NCBI RefSeq assembly: GCF_042680605.1
Contig: NZ_JBHUEE010000004.1
Coordinates: forward strand, 270,129 to 334,128
Source: Allobogoriella deserti
Lineage (GTDB): Bacteria > Actinomycetota > Actinomycetes > Actinomycetales > Actinomycetaceae
DNA: 64,000 bases
Direction: 5' to 3'
Position numbers and translations under genes: made by a program. The notes under the pieces were generated by a model. The model saw only the letters and a program-made list of their open reading frames with translations. It searched no databases and was not told the origin of the DNA. Positions within the stretch are counted from its first letter, which is position 1. Each line of letters starts with the position of its first letter. Below, in pieces: positions 1 to 7,849 of this stretch.

Positions 1-260
1 ACGCGCCGGGCGAAGTCGGTGGGGCTGAGGGCGAGGGCATCCTCGCAGCCGTCGAGCGTGACGCTGCCGGCTTCGGGTCGGTGCAGGCGGGCGAGCGAAC
101 GCAGCAGGGTGGACTTTCCGCTGCCGTTCGGGCCCACGAGCGCGGTGATCGCTCCCGACGAGAGCGCCAGGTCTGCGGCGTGGACCACGGCGGCGCCTCG
201 GTACCCGAGGGTCAGGCCGGCGCCGTGGAGGGGCGGGGCGTCGGAGGGCTGGATCGTCAC
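1..260 (-). CDS. Siderophore/iron-type ABC transporter ATPase, partial
   Basis: Only the first 86 codons lie in the window; the gene runs off the left edge. The reading starts at a GTG. It shows the N-terminal strand of an ABC ATPase and a perfect Walker A (GPNGSGKST, residues 43-51) followed by LLRSLARLHRPEAGSVTLDG, which is the layout of FecE/FepC/FhuC-type iron-siderophore ATPases. The Q-loop, signature and Walker B lie outside, so the substrate is inferred from the IdeR/DtxR-like box that ends 5 bases before the start codon. The leader must be very short or absent. Calling it an ABC ATPase is secure; iron uptake is an inference from regulation. Confidence 0.82.
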   Translation of the reverse strand, partial: MTIQPSDAPPLHGAGLTLGYRGAAVVHAADLALSSGAITALVGPNGSGKSTLLRSLARLHRPEAGSVTLDGCEDALALSPTDFARR

Positions 261-265
261 GGTGG

Positions 266-284
266 TGAGGTTAGCCTTACCTCG
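266..284 (-). promoter_or_regulatory. IdeR/DtxR iron box
   Basis: The 19-mer TGAGGTTAGCCTTACCTCG matches the DtxR/IdeR consensus TWAGGTWAGSCTWACCTWA at 16 of 19 positions and is centrally palindromic. It lies in the short gap between the end of the acetamidase gene and the GTG of the ABC ATPase, where it would cover that gene's promoter. Known IdeR/DtxR repressors bind such sites with Fe(II); control of the partial ATPase gene is inferred. Confidence 0.8.
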
Positions 285-333
285 ACCCCGAAGGGAAGTT
301 TTACGTGACGATGACGTTGCGGAATTTGGGCTC

Positions 334-1239
334 TCAGCGGCTCCGCACCGCAAGCACGTCGTCGCTGACCCACCGGCCCGGGATGGACATACGTGCAGTG
401 ACCTGGGGGTTCACGAGCTGGCTCACCTGCAGATCACCGACCACGCTGGTGAGACGGTAGGCGTCGGGCCACGACAGATCCTGCCAGCGCGCCATGAGAG
501 CGACGGCCTCGCGGAACGCCGCCCGGGCGGCGCGCTCGAACGGCGCGCCGCTGGCGAGAATATGCAGCCCGTCGTCGTCGACGACGGCCGGCCATGCGCC
601 GTCGTAGTCGGCCACGCGGTCGATCCGCAGCCGGACCGTCCCGCCGATCTCGATGCCTGTGCCACCGAGTTCGCCGTCTCCCATCGCTGCGTGCAGGTCG
701 CCGACCGCGAGGCCGAGGCCGGGTTGACGCGCGCGCAACATCACGGTGGCGCCGGGGCGAATGATCCGGGTGTCGAGGTTTCCTCCGTGCACGCCCGGCG
801 TGCTCGTCGGAATCCGCTCCTCGGCCGTGGCGGCGCCGAGGATGCCCACCATGGGGCGAAGCGGCACCGCCACCTCGGGCGTGAGCCACGCGTGACCGTC
901 ACGCACCTCGAGCACGCGGGTGGTGGCTGTCTCGACGTCCTCGCCGAGGAGGCCGAGACCGGGCGCCAGCGCCATGACGCCCGCGGGGGCGAGATCGACG
1001 TCCTCGATCGAGACGGCGACGGCCTCATCCGGCTCGATCCCGCGGACCGCGACCGGGCCGCTGGCGCGGTTGAACCGAGCCATGTCGATCTGTGGACGCA
1101 GCGTCGAAGGATCTGCGAGCTGCCCGTCGTAGCAGTCGGCCGTCTCGACGGTGAATGTTTCGCCCTGGTCGACCTGCCCGACAGCGTCGAAGCCGGGGCC
1201 GAACTCGGTGACCGCCCGGTCAGCTGCGAAGTGCTGCAC
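334..1239 (-). CDS. Acetamidase/formamidase family protein
   Basis: A 301-residue member of the FmdA/AmdA family, cytoplasmic enzymes that hydrolyse short-chain amides to ammonia and a carboxylate. The central stretch has the family's core: DGHAW near residue 114, a HGGNLDTR segment around 150 and the Gly/Asp-rich GDLHAAMGDGELGGTGIE segment just after, which carries metal and active-site residues in this family. The start is a GTG placed one base after the permease stop, so it is almost certainly translated from the same mRNA as the permease and the dadA-like gene. Its natural amide is unknown; the context suggests an amino-acid-derived amide, which is inference. Confidence 0.85.
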   Translation of the reverse strand: MQHFAADRAVTEFGPGFDAVGQVDQGETFTVETADCYDGQLADPSTLRPQIDMARFNRASGPVAVRGIEPDEAVAVSIEDVDLAPAGVMALAPGLGLLGEDVETATTRVLEVRDGHAWLTPEVAVPLRPMVGILGAATAEERIPTSTPGVHGGNLDTRIIRPGATVMLRARQPGLGLAVGDLHAAMGDGELGGTGIEIGGTVRLRIDRVADYDGAWPAVVDDDGLHILASGAPFERAARAAFREAVALMARWQDLSWPDAYRLTSVVGDLQVSQLVNPQVTARMSIPGRWVSDDVLAVRSR

Positions 1240-1240
1240 G

Positions 1241-2464
1241 TCAGGCCCAGGCCTGCGGGACGAGGCCCAGTGCGGTCAGCAACGAGTAGACGAACGCGAG
1301 GCCGAAGACCACCACGAGCAGCACCTGGATCGCGGGATGGGAGATCCAGCCGGCGCGCCAGGCAGGCTCCTTGTCGCCGCGTTGGCGAGCGCGGTGGAGC
1401 ATCATCACCGGCACGACGGACATGATCGCCCCGGCGAATCCGCCCGCGTAGCCGAGGGCCGAGACGAAGCCGGCCAACCCGAGGGTGGCAATGAGGAACG
1501 GGGGCACGGCGATCAGGGCGAGAGCGGCGAGACGGTGCCTGGGTGAACCGCTCGCCGGCCACGCGAAGCGATCGAGCACGTTCGTCATGAGGGTCAGGCC
1601 GATGGCCCAGAAGGAGGTGAGCATCGCGAGCAGCGCGAAGATGTTGGCCATCCAGTAGGCCGCCGTGCCCAGCTCGGCACCCCAGGCGAGAGTGACCACC
1701 TCGGTGATGCTGTCGGCGCCCATCATGCCGAGCGCGGCGAGCGGCACGAGGGCGAGGATGAAGCCGGTGGCACACATACCCGTCACGACGGCGCCGGGCA
1801 GCTTCTCCGGTGCATGGCGCGCCAGGCCGCGGGCGAGTTCGGGAACGGTGTACTGGGCGATGAACGCGAAGACGGCGAGATTGACGATCGGCACGATGTA
1901 GTACGGGCTGAATACGAACAGTCGCTCAGCCTCGATACCGGGACCGACGAAGGTCCAGCCGGAGAGCAGCAGGATGATTCCCACCATTGCCACGGTGATC
2001 GCCTGCTCGGAGCGCCCGGTCGCCTTGAGGCCGAACCAGATGACGACGACGCCCGGGATGTAGAACAGCACCGAGCCGACGAGCTCAGGGATGCCGAACA
2101 AGTCGGCGATGATGCTTCCGCTGCCGCCGGTGTAGGCGATCAGTGCGCCCAGGCCGTTGATGACCACGCCGGCGAAGATCAGCCATGAGCCGAGGTTGCC
2201 GAGGTACTTCTGTGCCAAACCGGAGAGCTGCAAGGGTTTGTCGGTCCGCAGGGCAACTTCCGCCACGTAGAGCATCGACGCTGTGGTGAGGAAACCGGAG
2301 ACCGCGAGGGCGATCACCAGGGCGAGGAAGCCGCCCTCGCGTGCGCCGTAGGGCAGGCTGAGGATTCCCGCGCCGATGTTCGCGCCGAAGATGATGGCGA
2401 CGCCTTGCCAGAACGTGATCGACTCGTACCCGAGTCCCCTACGCGTGACGGTCTGCTCAGACAA
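1241..2464 (-). CDS. Aromatic/hydroxy amino acid permease-like transporter
   Basis: A 407-residue integral membrane protein with about 11 hydrophobic segments. The first segment carries GANIGAGILSLPYG (residues about 27-40), the signature of the HAAAP/AAAP transporters such as TyrP, TnaB and SdaC, which import aromatic or hydroxy amino acids by H+ or Na+ symport. The start codon is TTG, chosen because an AAGGAG ribosome-binding site sits 8 bases upstream and no better start fits. It lies between a dadA-like oxidase gene and an amidase gene on the same strand, so it probably imports the amino acid that the operon degrades. Substrate is not determined by sequence. Confidence 0.8.
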   Translation of the reverse strand: MSEQTVTRRGLGYESITFWQGVAIIFGANIGAGILSLPYGAREGGFLALVIALAVSGFLTTASMLYVAEVALRTDKPLQLSGLAQKYLGNLGSWLIFAGVVINGLGALIAYTGGSGSIIADLFGIPELVGSVLFYIPGVVVIWFGLKATGRSEQAITVAMVGIILLLSGWTFVGPGIEAERLFVFSPYYIVPIVNLAVFAFIAQYTVPELARGLARHAPEKLPGAVVTGMCATGFILALVPLAALGMMGADSITEVVTLAWGAELGTAAYWMANIFALLAMLTSFWAIGLTLMTNVLDRFAWPASGSPRHRLAALALIAVPPFLIATLGLAGFVSALGYAGGFAGAIMSVVPVMMLHRARQRGDKEPAWRAGWISHPAIQVLLVVVFGLAFVYSLLTALGLVPQAWA

Positions 2465-2531
2465 CGTGCTCTCTCCTTCGTGAGTCGCCGCTCGTGCAAG
2501 CGGGCCGAGACATCATTCCAGGCGCCGGCCT

Positions 2532-3791
2532 CTACGCCGCGGTCGTGGACTCCTCGGCGCGCCTGAAACGGCGCGCCGCCCCGAACCGGTCCGGGGAGAA
2601 GGCGGCCTCGTGCATGGTCGGCGCCGAGTCGGCGATACCGCGCGCGATGAGGTCGCCGCTGACCGGCGCGAGCACGAGTCCCCACATGCCATGGCCGGTG
2701 GCCACCACGAGGTCCTTCCGGATGCCGCTGCGGCCCAGTGCGGGCACACCGTCGGCCGTGCACGGGCGCAGTCCGGCCCAGGTCTGGACGGTGGAGCGAT
2801 CGCCGAGTCCCGGCAAGCCGCGCCGGCCGGCAGCACGGATGGCTTCGAGTCGGGACATGGTCGTGGTGGCGGGATCGCCGCCGAGTTCGAGCGTCCCGCA
2901 CAGGCGCACACGATCGCTGTACGGCGTGACGACGACCTTGGGTTCACGCAGCGCCAGGGGGCGGCTGGGCCGCGGGCCTTGTCCGTCGAGATCGATCACG
3001 TAGCCCTTCGCGCCTTCCATCGGCATGCGCACCCCGACCTGGGCGCACAGGCGGCTGCTGCCCAGGCCTGCGGCCACGACGTAGGTGTGGGCGGTGATGC
3101 GCTCCCCCGCCGTGTCGACCGAGGCGATTCGACCGTCGCTGCGCGGGACGAGGCGCGCACGGGTCCCCCATCGGACCTCGGCACCGTGCTCCTGCGCCTG
3201 GCCGAGGACGGCTCGGAGGTACTGCTGCGTACCGACCTGGGCATCGTCCGGCCAATGCACCGCGCCGGCGACGGACCCGAGCAGTGGTTCCATGGCCCGC
3301 GCATCGTTGCCGTCGAGGCGTTCGGCGGGCGCGCCCGGCCTGGCGCGCTCGAAGGCACGTTCGGTGAGGTAGACGTCGAGGGAGCCGCGCTGCTCGTACC
3401 CGGTCTCCAGTCCTCGTTCTGCGTAATCGGCGTGCAGTCGGACGCCGTGGCGGGCCAGCTCCTGCATGCGCGCGGTGAGCTGCCGGGCCCGTTCGGGGCC
3501 GGAGGCTCTGACGAAGCGGGCGAACCAGGGCACCAGTCGCGGTGACGGGTGCATGTGGAACGGGCTGTCCGGAGTGAACAGGTATCGAAGACCGGCTCGC
3601 ACGTTCGCCGGGGTGGTCAGTGGTTCGACATGGCTCGGGGCCAGTAACCCGGCGTTGGCGTAGGAACAACCGTTGCCGATGTCCGGGCCCTCGTCGAGCA
3701 CCACCACACCGACGCCTCGACGGCTCAGTTCGTAGGCGATGCTTGCCCCGACGGTGCCGGCACCGATCACGACAACATCCGTGGTTGCCAC
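2532..3791 (-). CDS. dadA: D-amino acid dehydrogenase-like FAD oxidoreductase
   Basis: A 419-residue DAO/DadA-type flavoenzyme. The N-terminus has the dinucleotide-binding fold VVVIGAGTVGASIAYELSRRG (GxGxxG at about residues 11-16) with an acidic end of strand 2 (VVLDEG). NGCSYANAGLLAPSH near residue 40 is the conserved DadA segment, and the C-terminal GLRPCTADGVPALG and ATGHGMWGLVLAPVSG motifs close the FAD site. DadA oxidatively deaminates D-amino acids to keto acids and ammonia and passes electrons to the respiratory chain. The gene begins with GTG and heads a three-gene operon with the permease and amidase. A related deaminating oxidase with another substrate is possible. Confidence 0.8.
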   Translation of the reverse strand: MATTDVVVIGAGTVGASIAYELSRRGVGVVVLDEGPDIGNGCSYANAGLLAPSHVEPLTTPANVRAGLRYLFTPDSPFHMHPSPRLVPWFARFVRASGPERARQLTARMQELARHGVRLHADYAERGLETGYEQRGSLDVYLTERAFERARPGAPAERLDGNDARAMEPLLGSVAGAVHWPDDAQVGTQQYLRAVLGQAQEHGAEVRWGTRARLVPRSDGRIASVDTAGERITAHTYVVAAGLGSSRLCAQVGVRMPMEGAKGYVIDLDGQGPRPSRPLALREPKVVVTPYSDRVRLCGTLELGGDPATTTMSRLEAIRAAGRRGLPGLGDRSTVQTWAGLRPCTADGVPALGRSGIRKDLVVATGHGMWGLVLAPVSGDLIARGIADSAPTMHEAAFSPDRFGAARRFRRAEESTTAA

Positions 3792-3929
3792 GCGTCCACA
3801 CCCTTCTGCGACGGCTCATGCGCTACTGCGACGACTGGTGAAGGACGACGCTATGGCTCCGCACCGGAGAACGGATCCGTCGAGAAGGATGAGGTTTCGG
3901 GGGCGGCCGGACTGGGAGGATGAGCCCTC

Positions 3930-4532
3930 GTGACTGTTCGCGTGCTCGTCGTCGAAGACCATCCGGTGGTGTCTCTGGGGCTGAGGACCGTCATCGACGC
4001 TCAGCCGGACATGAAGGTGGTCGGCGACGCGACGTCGGTCGAAACCGCCCTGAGAGCGGCGCGTGACCTCGAGCCCGATCTGGTGATCCTGCCCTTGCGA
4101 CTCGAGGGTGAACCGCTCGGAATCGAGCTGTGCCGGGAACTGAAGACCGGGAAGTCCTCACCCCGCGTTCTGATCTACACCTCGTACAACTCGATGGACG
4201 ATGCGTCCGCGTCGTTCCTGTCCGGCGCGGACAGCTTCGTGCACAAGAAGGAAGACTCCGGCCGCCTGCTGGAAACGATCCGCTCCACGATGGCGGGACG
4301 CCGGACGTGGTTGCTCGGCGTGGAGCACGCAGACGAATCGACGCGTCTGCAGGACGCCGTGGAGCGGTCCGGCCTGACGCAGCGGGAGCGCGAGGTCCTC
4401 GGGTTCATGCTGCAACGGTTCTCGAACGCTGAGATCGCCAGCGAGCTGTTCGTGGAGTTGCCGACGGTGAAGACGCACGTCAGCAACATCCTTGCGAAGC
4501 TCGGGCTCCGTAGCCGGAACGACCTGTTCTGA
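3930..4532 (+). CDS. Atypical LuxR-type response regulator lacking phosphoacceptor Asp
   Basis: A 200-residue protein with a receiver domain (residues 1-120) and a LuxR/GerE helix-turn-helix (about 136-200, LTQREREVLGFMLQRFSNAEIASELF...VKTHVSNILAKLGL). The acidic pocket Glu9-Asp10 is present and a KKED segment holds the usual Lys. The phosphoacceptor position in PDLVILPLRLEG is Pro55 (codon CCC) instead of Asp, so normal His-Asp phosphotransfer is impossible. The protein also stops about ten residues earlier than usual at the end of the HTH (RSRNDLF). No kinase is adjacent. It starts with GTG behind a GGAGG and lies upstream of two secreted-protein genes, which may be its targets. Fold is certain; the signal it senses is unknown. 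Confidence 0.85.
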   Translation: MTVRVLVVEDHPVVSLGLRTVIDAQPDMKVVGDATSVETALRAARDLEPDLVILPLRLEGEPLGIELCRELKTGKSSPRVLIYTSYNSMDDASASFLSGADSFVHKKEDSGRLLETIRSTMAGRRTWLLGVEHADESTRLQDAVERSGLTQREREVLGFMLQRFSNAEIASELFVELPTVKTHVSNILAKLGLRSRNDLF

Positions 4533-4627
4533 GCGGGCGATACCCCTGAGCCGCGAGGTGCCGCCCCGTCCACAGGTCGACGCTCGGTACTGGCAGTAAC
4601 GCAGCAGGCCTGGATAGGTTCTCCCGC

Positions 4628-5236
4628 ATGGCTCGACGGGGGCATCGAACGACGGCGTGGTCAGGGGGCGCAGCAGCCCTGCTCGTTTCCGTGGCCGGCT
4701 TGGCTGCGTGCGACGGCGAGGAGCCCGCGCCGACGGACCCGCCCACATCGGAGGAGCCGACGAGCGACGAGCCGACGTCGGACGAGCCCACCGGCGCCGA
4801 GGTCGAAAGCCCTGTGCCCCGCGACTCCATCGCGCGCGACGACGTCCACGGCGCGGAGGCCGCAGCTGAATATTTCGTTGCGTTGTATCCCTACTCGTAC
4901 TCAACTGGCGACCTTGCGGAGTTCGAACAGATGTCGCACCGGGAATGCGTCTTCTGTCAGAGCGTCATTGACGGTGTGAACCAACTACACGACGAGGGTG
5001 GGTATCGCGAAGGCGGCCGGATCAATGTGGAATCGGTCGACAGTTCCCCGCCCGGCGATGGTTATGAGTTCTTCTTCGTCCGCCTCGAAGGAACCGAGAC
5101 CGCATCAACCAACTTCAATTCCGAGGGTGACAGAACTGGCTCGGAGAATCAGACCGATCTGACGCTTGAACTCGCACTCGGATACGACCCCGATGGGTGG
5201 GTTGTACGCGAAGTCGACGTCACGGCACAGGACTGA
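4628..5236 (+). CDS. Secreted lipoprotein, DUF6318-like
   Basis: A 202-residue protein with a signal peptide ending in a lipobox (LAAC, Cys at about residue 28), so it should be a lipid-anchored surface protein. A threonine/proline/acidic linker with TSDEPTSDEPT repeats (residues 32-60) follows. The globular part has AEYFVALYPYSYSTGDLAEFEQMSHRECVFC near residues 78-108, including a CxxC pair, which resembles the actinobacterial DUF6318 family. Function is unknown. GC content in the second half (about 4870-5230) is visibly lower than in neighbouring genes. The stop lies two bases before the next ATG, so the two secreted proteins are almost surely co-translated. Confidence 0.72.
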   Translation: MARRGHRTTAWSGGAAALLVSVAGLAACDGEEPAPTDPPTSEEPTSDEPTSDEPTGAEVESPVPRDSIARDDVHGAEAAAEYFVALYPYSYSTGDLAEFEQMSHRECVFCQSVIDGVNQLHDEGGYREGGRINVESVDSSPPGDGYEFFFVRLEGTETASTNFNSEGDRTGSENQTDLTLELALGYDPDGWVVREVDVTAQD

Positions 5237-5238
5237 CG

Positions 5239-6153
5239 ATGCCTCAGAGTCTCGCCGCAAAGGCGTCGGGAGCACTTGCTGCATCCGTTATTGTCATCAC
5301 CACCGCAAGCGTCGGTCCGAGCTTTGCCGCACCACGAGACGAAGGCGCCGCGGGCACTGGCACATCAATCACCGGAGAAGCTAATCGGGAAGTACTCGAT
5401 CTAACAGGCCACGGCCAGTCGGGCCGCTCGCCTTCGTCGAACCCACCGCCCCACGGCGGAAGTCCCTCCTACACGCCACCCGGCGGCGGCCAGCCTGCAG
5501 CTGGGGGTGGGACGACCGTCAGCCCCGACGTGCTGGAGACCCGGTGTCCGGTGCGATACCACTCCGACGGATCGACCACGTTCAACCCGAACGACTGCCC
5601 CGACCTGGGTGGTCCGGACATGCCGTCCATGGGCACCGAGGACTACGAGCCACCGGACAGCGAACCCGACGAGCCGGACGCTCCCGAGCCGGAGCCCGAA
5701 CCGGAGCCGATCGTCGTCACCGTCGAGGACCTGCAGTCGCTCCCGATCGATCCGGGCGGCCTGAACGTCCAGCCCGGCCGCGGCTGGGTCCTGGTGAACA
5801 AGGAAACCATCGCCTACACAGGTGCCACCGAGCAGTATCTGCGCACGCACGTGCTCGGGACCCCGGTCGAGGTCCACGTCGTCCCGGTTGATCACACGTG
5901 GGACTGGGGTGATGGCACTGTCACCACCACGGAGGATCCAGGCGCACCGTATCCGGAGCATTCGGTGTTCCACACCTACACCCAGGCCGGCGACAGCCGG
6001 CAGATCACGGTGACCACCCGCTGGATCGGCGAGTTCCAGGTGGCCGGGAGCGGACCATGGCTGCCGGTCGAAGGTCTGGCGACGACCACCGTGACGTCTG
6101 AACCGTTCGAGGTCCGCGAAGCGGACACCTACCTCACGGCACCGGGCGGCTGA
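5239..6153 (+). CDS. Secreted PKD-like domain protein
   Basis: A 304-residue exported protein of unknown function. The start is the ATG two bases after the lipoprotein stop; this begins the signal peptide MPQSLAAKASGALAASV, with likely cleavage after FAA. A long Pro/Gly/Ser linker and an acidic PEPEPEPEP stretch (about residues 130-165) precede a beta-rich C-terminal part containing VDHTWDWGDGTVTTTEDPGAPYP, a clear PKD-type core (WDWGDG) near residue 235, and HTYTQAGDSRQITVTTRW. There is no LPXTG or C-terminal membrane segment, so it is probably released or held by the partner lipoprotein. PKD-like domains usually mediate protein or glycan contacts. Confidence 0.7.
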   Translation: MPQSLAAKASGALAASVIVITTASVGPSFAAPRDEGAAGTGTSITGEANREVLDLTGHGQSGRSPSSNPPPHGGSPSYTPPGGGQPAAGGGTTVSPDVLETRCPVRYHSDGSTTFNPNDCPDLGGPDMPSMGTEDYEPPDSEPDEPDAPEPEPEPEPIVVTVEDLQSLPIDPGGLNVQPGRGWVLVNKETIAYTGATEQYLRTHVLGTPVEVHVVPVDHTWDWGDGTVTTTEDPGAPYPEHSVFHTYTQAGDSRQITVTTRWIGEFQVAGSGPWLPVEGLATTTVTSEPFEVREADTYLTAPGG

Positions 6154-6163
6154 CGCAGAGCTG

Positions 6164-6826
6164 TCAGGAACCGTGCTGCGCGTGCGTCTCCGCGGCAACA
6201 TCGTGCTCGCGCGCCTTGCCCACGAGGCATTCGTAGTCGACGGCAAGACCCTGCAGTACCGTCTCGACGGTCGCCTCGATCTCTTCAGCGCTGGTGCCGG
6301 CGTGGCCGAACAGGACGCGGTAGTGGATGAACGAGCCCAGCAGGTCGACGGCGAGGTCGAGATCGAGGTCCTCCCTCAGATCGCCCCGTTCCGAGGCGCG
6401 TGAGAGCGTGTGCCGGACTGCCTCGCGCGGCGGGTCGAACAGCGTGCTCATGAACGCCTGCCGCAAGGCCTCGTCTCCGGCGCAGTCGGCGAGCAGCGGA
6501 GCGAGTACATCGGGCGGCATCCTCCGGAAGGCCTCGACGAAGAGGATGAGGGACTCCGCGAGATCGCACATCGTGCATGCCGTGTCCGGCGGCTCCACCT
6601 GACCCAGGCCGTTCGCCAGTGCCGCCAGCGCCAGATGCTGACGAGTGGGCCATCTGCGGTAGATGGCGGGCTTGGACGTTCCGGCGGCGCGGGCCACCTG
6701 CTCGAGTGAGAAATGGCTGTACCCGTCCTCCGCGAGGGCGGCAAGCGTCTCACTCAGAACCGCTGAGTCGATCGCGGCATCCCGCGGTCGCCCCGCCCGG
6801 CTGCTCCTGGCCGACGTGCTTGACAT
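6164..6826 (-). CDS. TetR-family transcriptional regulator
   Basis: A 220-residue repressor-type regulator. The helix-turn-helix is SHFSLEQVARAAGTSKPAIYRRWPTR (about residues 37-62), the standard TetR_N layout; the rest is an alpha-helical ligand-binding domain with a CTMC motif of unknown meaning. The start ATG (MSSTSARSS) is preferred over upstream codons because the latter would run through the intergenic region and into the divergent exporter gene. It is transcribed away from the DrrAB-type exporter across a 63-base gap, the usual arrangement for a drug-responsive repressor of an efflux pump. The inducer is unknown. Confidence 0.85.
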   Translation of the reverse strand: MSSTSARSSRAGRPRDAAIDSAVLSETLAALAEDGYSHFSLEQVARAAGTSKPAIYRRWPTRQHLALAALANGLGQVEPPDTACTMCDLAESLILFVEAFRRMPPDVLAPLLADCAGDEALRQAFMSTLFDPPREAVRHTLSRASERGDLREDLDLDLAVDLLGSFIHYRVLFGHAGTSAEEIEATVETVLQGLAVDYECLVGKAREHDVAAETHAQHGS

Positions 6827-6851
6827 GCCGCACAGTCTACTACTTATATTT

Positions 6852-6863
6852 CGTGTCGATACG
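6852..6863. promoter_or_regulatory. Candidate TetR operator
   Basis: CGTGTCGATACG is a 12-bp near-palindrome (5 of 6 pairs match) centred in the gap between the TetR gene and the exporter operon, in a locally AT-rich stretch that would contain both promoters. TetR repressors usually bind such a dyad. Assignment is by position and symmetry only. Confidence 0.4.
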
Positions 6864-6889
6864 TAACGCATTGCAACTGGGAGCTGACC

Positions 6890-7849
6890 ATGATCGACAC
6901 ACGAGATCTCAGGCGTGACTTCCACTCGGAGAACGGCACGGTCCACGCGGTTCGTGGGATCGACCTGTCCGTCTCCCCCGGCGAGGTCGTCGCGCTCCTG
7001 GGCCCGAACGGCGCCGGCAAGAGCACCACCCTGCGCATGTTGACCACCCTGTTGCCGCCGACCTCCGGCAGTGCCGTGGTCGCCGGCCACGACGTGGGCA
7101 CCGAACCGGTCGAGGTACGACGGCGCATCGGCTACATCGGCCAAGGGAACGGCTCGTTCAACGGCCTCCGCGTCCAGGAGGAGCTGTACACCCAGGCCCG
7201 GCTGTACGGTCTGGACCGCCATACGGCACGACGTCGCACCGCCGAACTGCTCGAGCAGCTCCAGCTCGCAGATCTGTCACGGCGGGACGTCGCCCGTCTC
7301 TCCGGTGGTCAGCGGCGCCGGCTCGACATCGCGATGGGGATCGTCCACTCCCCGTCGCTGGTCTTCCTCGACGAGCCGTCGGCCGGGCTGGACCCGCAGA
7401 GCCGGTCGAACCTGTGGGACCACATGGACCGGATGCGCCGCGAGCAGGACACCACCATCGTTCTGACCACGCATTACCTCGATGAGGCGGACCTGGTGGC
7501 CGAGCGCGTCGTCGTCATCGACCACGGCACGATCATCGCCGATGGCACGCCGGACGAACTGAAGAGCCAGGTCTCCGGTGACCTCGTCGCCCTCGAGCTC
7601 ATGGGCGTCGACGACGCCGCGTCCGCGGCAGACGTCGCCCGTGCCGTTCCGGACGCCGGCGAGGTCTCGGTCGATGGGACGGTCGTGCAACTACGCGTCC
7701 ACCACGGCGATTCGACCACCCCCGAACTCGTCCGGGCCCTCGATGCGGCGGGCGTGCGCCTGGTCGCCACGCAGGTACGCCGACCCAGCCTCGACGACGT
7801 CTTCCTGTCTCTGACCGGACGCAGCCTTCGTGAAGGAGAAGCGGCATGA
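6890..7849 (+). CDS. DrrA-type ABC exporter ATPase
   Basis: A 319-residue ATPase of the daunorubicin-resistance (DrrA) family. Walker A GPNGAGKS is at residues 38-45, followed by the LSGGQRRRLDIAMG signature, Walker B LVFLDEPSAGLDPQ and a switch His in LTTHYLDEAD. The C-terminal ~90 residues form the extra domain of DrrA-like proteins, ending with RRPSLDDVFLSLTGR. ATG is preceded by GGGAG. It overlaps the permease gene by 4 bases. The pair would form a 2+2 efflux pump for hydrophobic drugs or lipids, under the divergent TetR regulator. Confidence 0.9.
   Translation: MIDTRDLRRDFHSENGTVHAVRGIDLSVSPGEVVALLGPNGAGKSTTLRMLTTLLPPTSGSAVVAGHDVGTEPVEVRRRIGYIGQGNGSFNGLRVQEELYTQARLYGLDRHTARRRTAELLEQLQLADLSRRDVARLSGGQRRRLDIAMGIVHSPSLVFLDEPSAGLDPQSRSNLWDHMDRMRREQDTTIVLTTHYLDEADLVAERVVVIDHGTIIADGTPDELKSQVSGDLVALELMGVDDAASAADVARAVPDAGEVSVDGTVVQLRVHHGDSTTPELVRALDAAGVRLVATQVRRPSLDDVFLSLTGRSLREGEAA

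Noticed and set aside
19..1425. A 468-codon plus-strand open frame at the left edge
   Set aside because: It is antisense to the ABC ATPase, acetamidase and permease genes; Arg/Ala/Gly-rich composition without recognisable domains.
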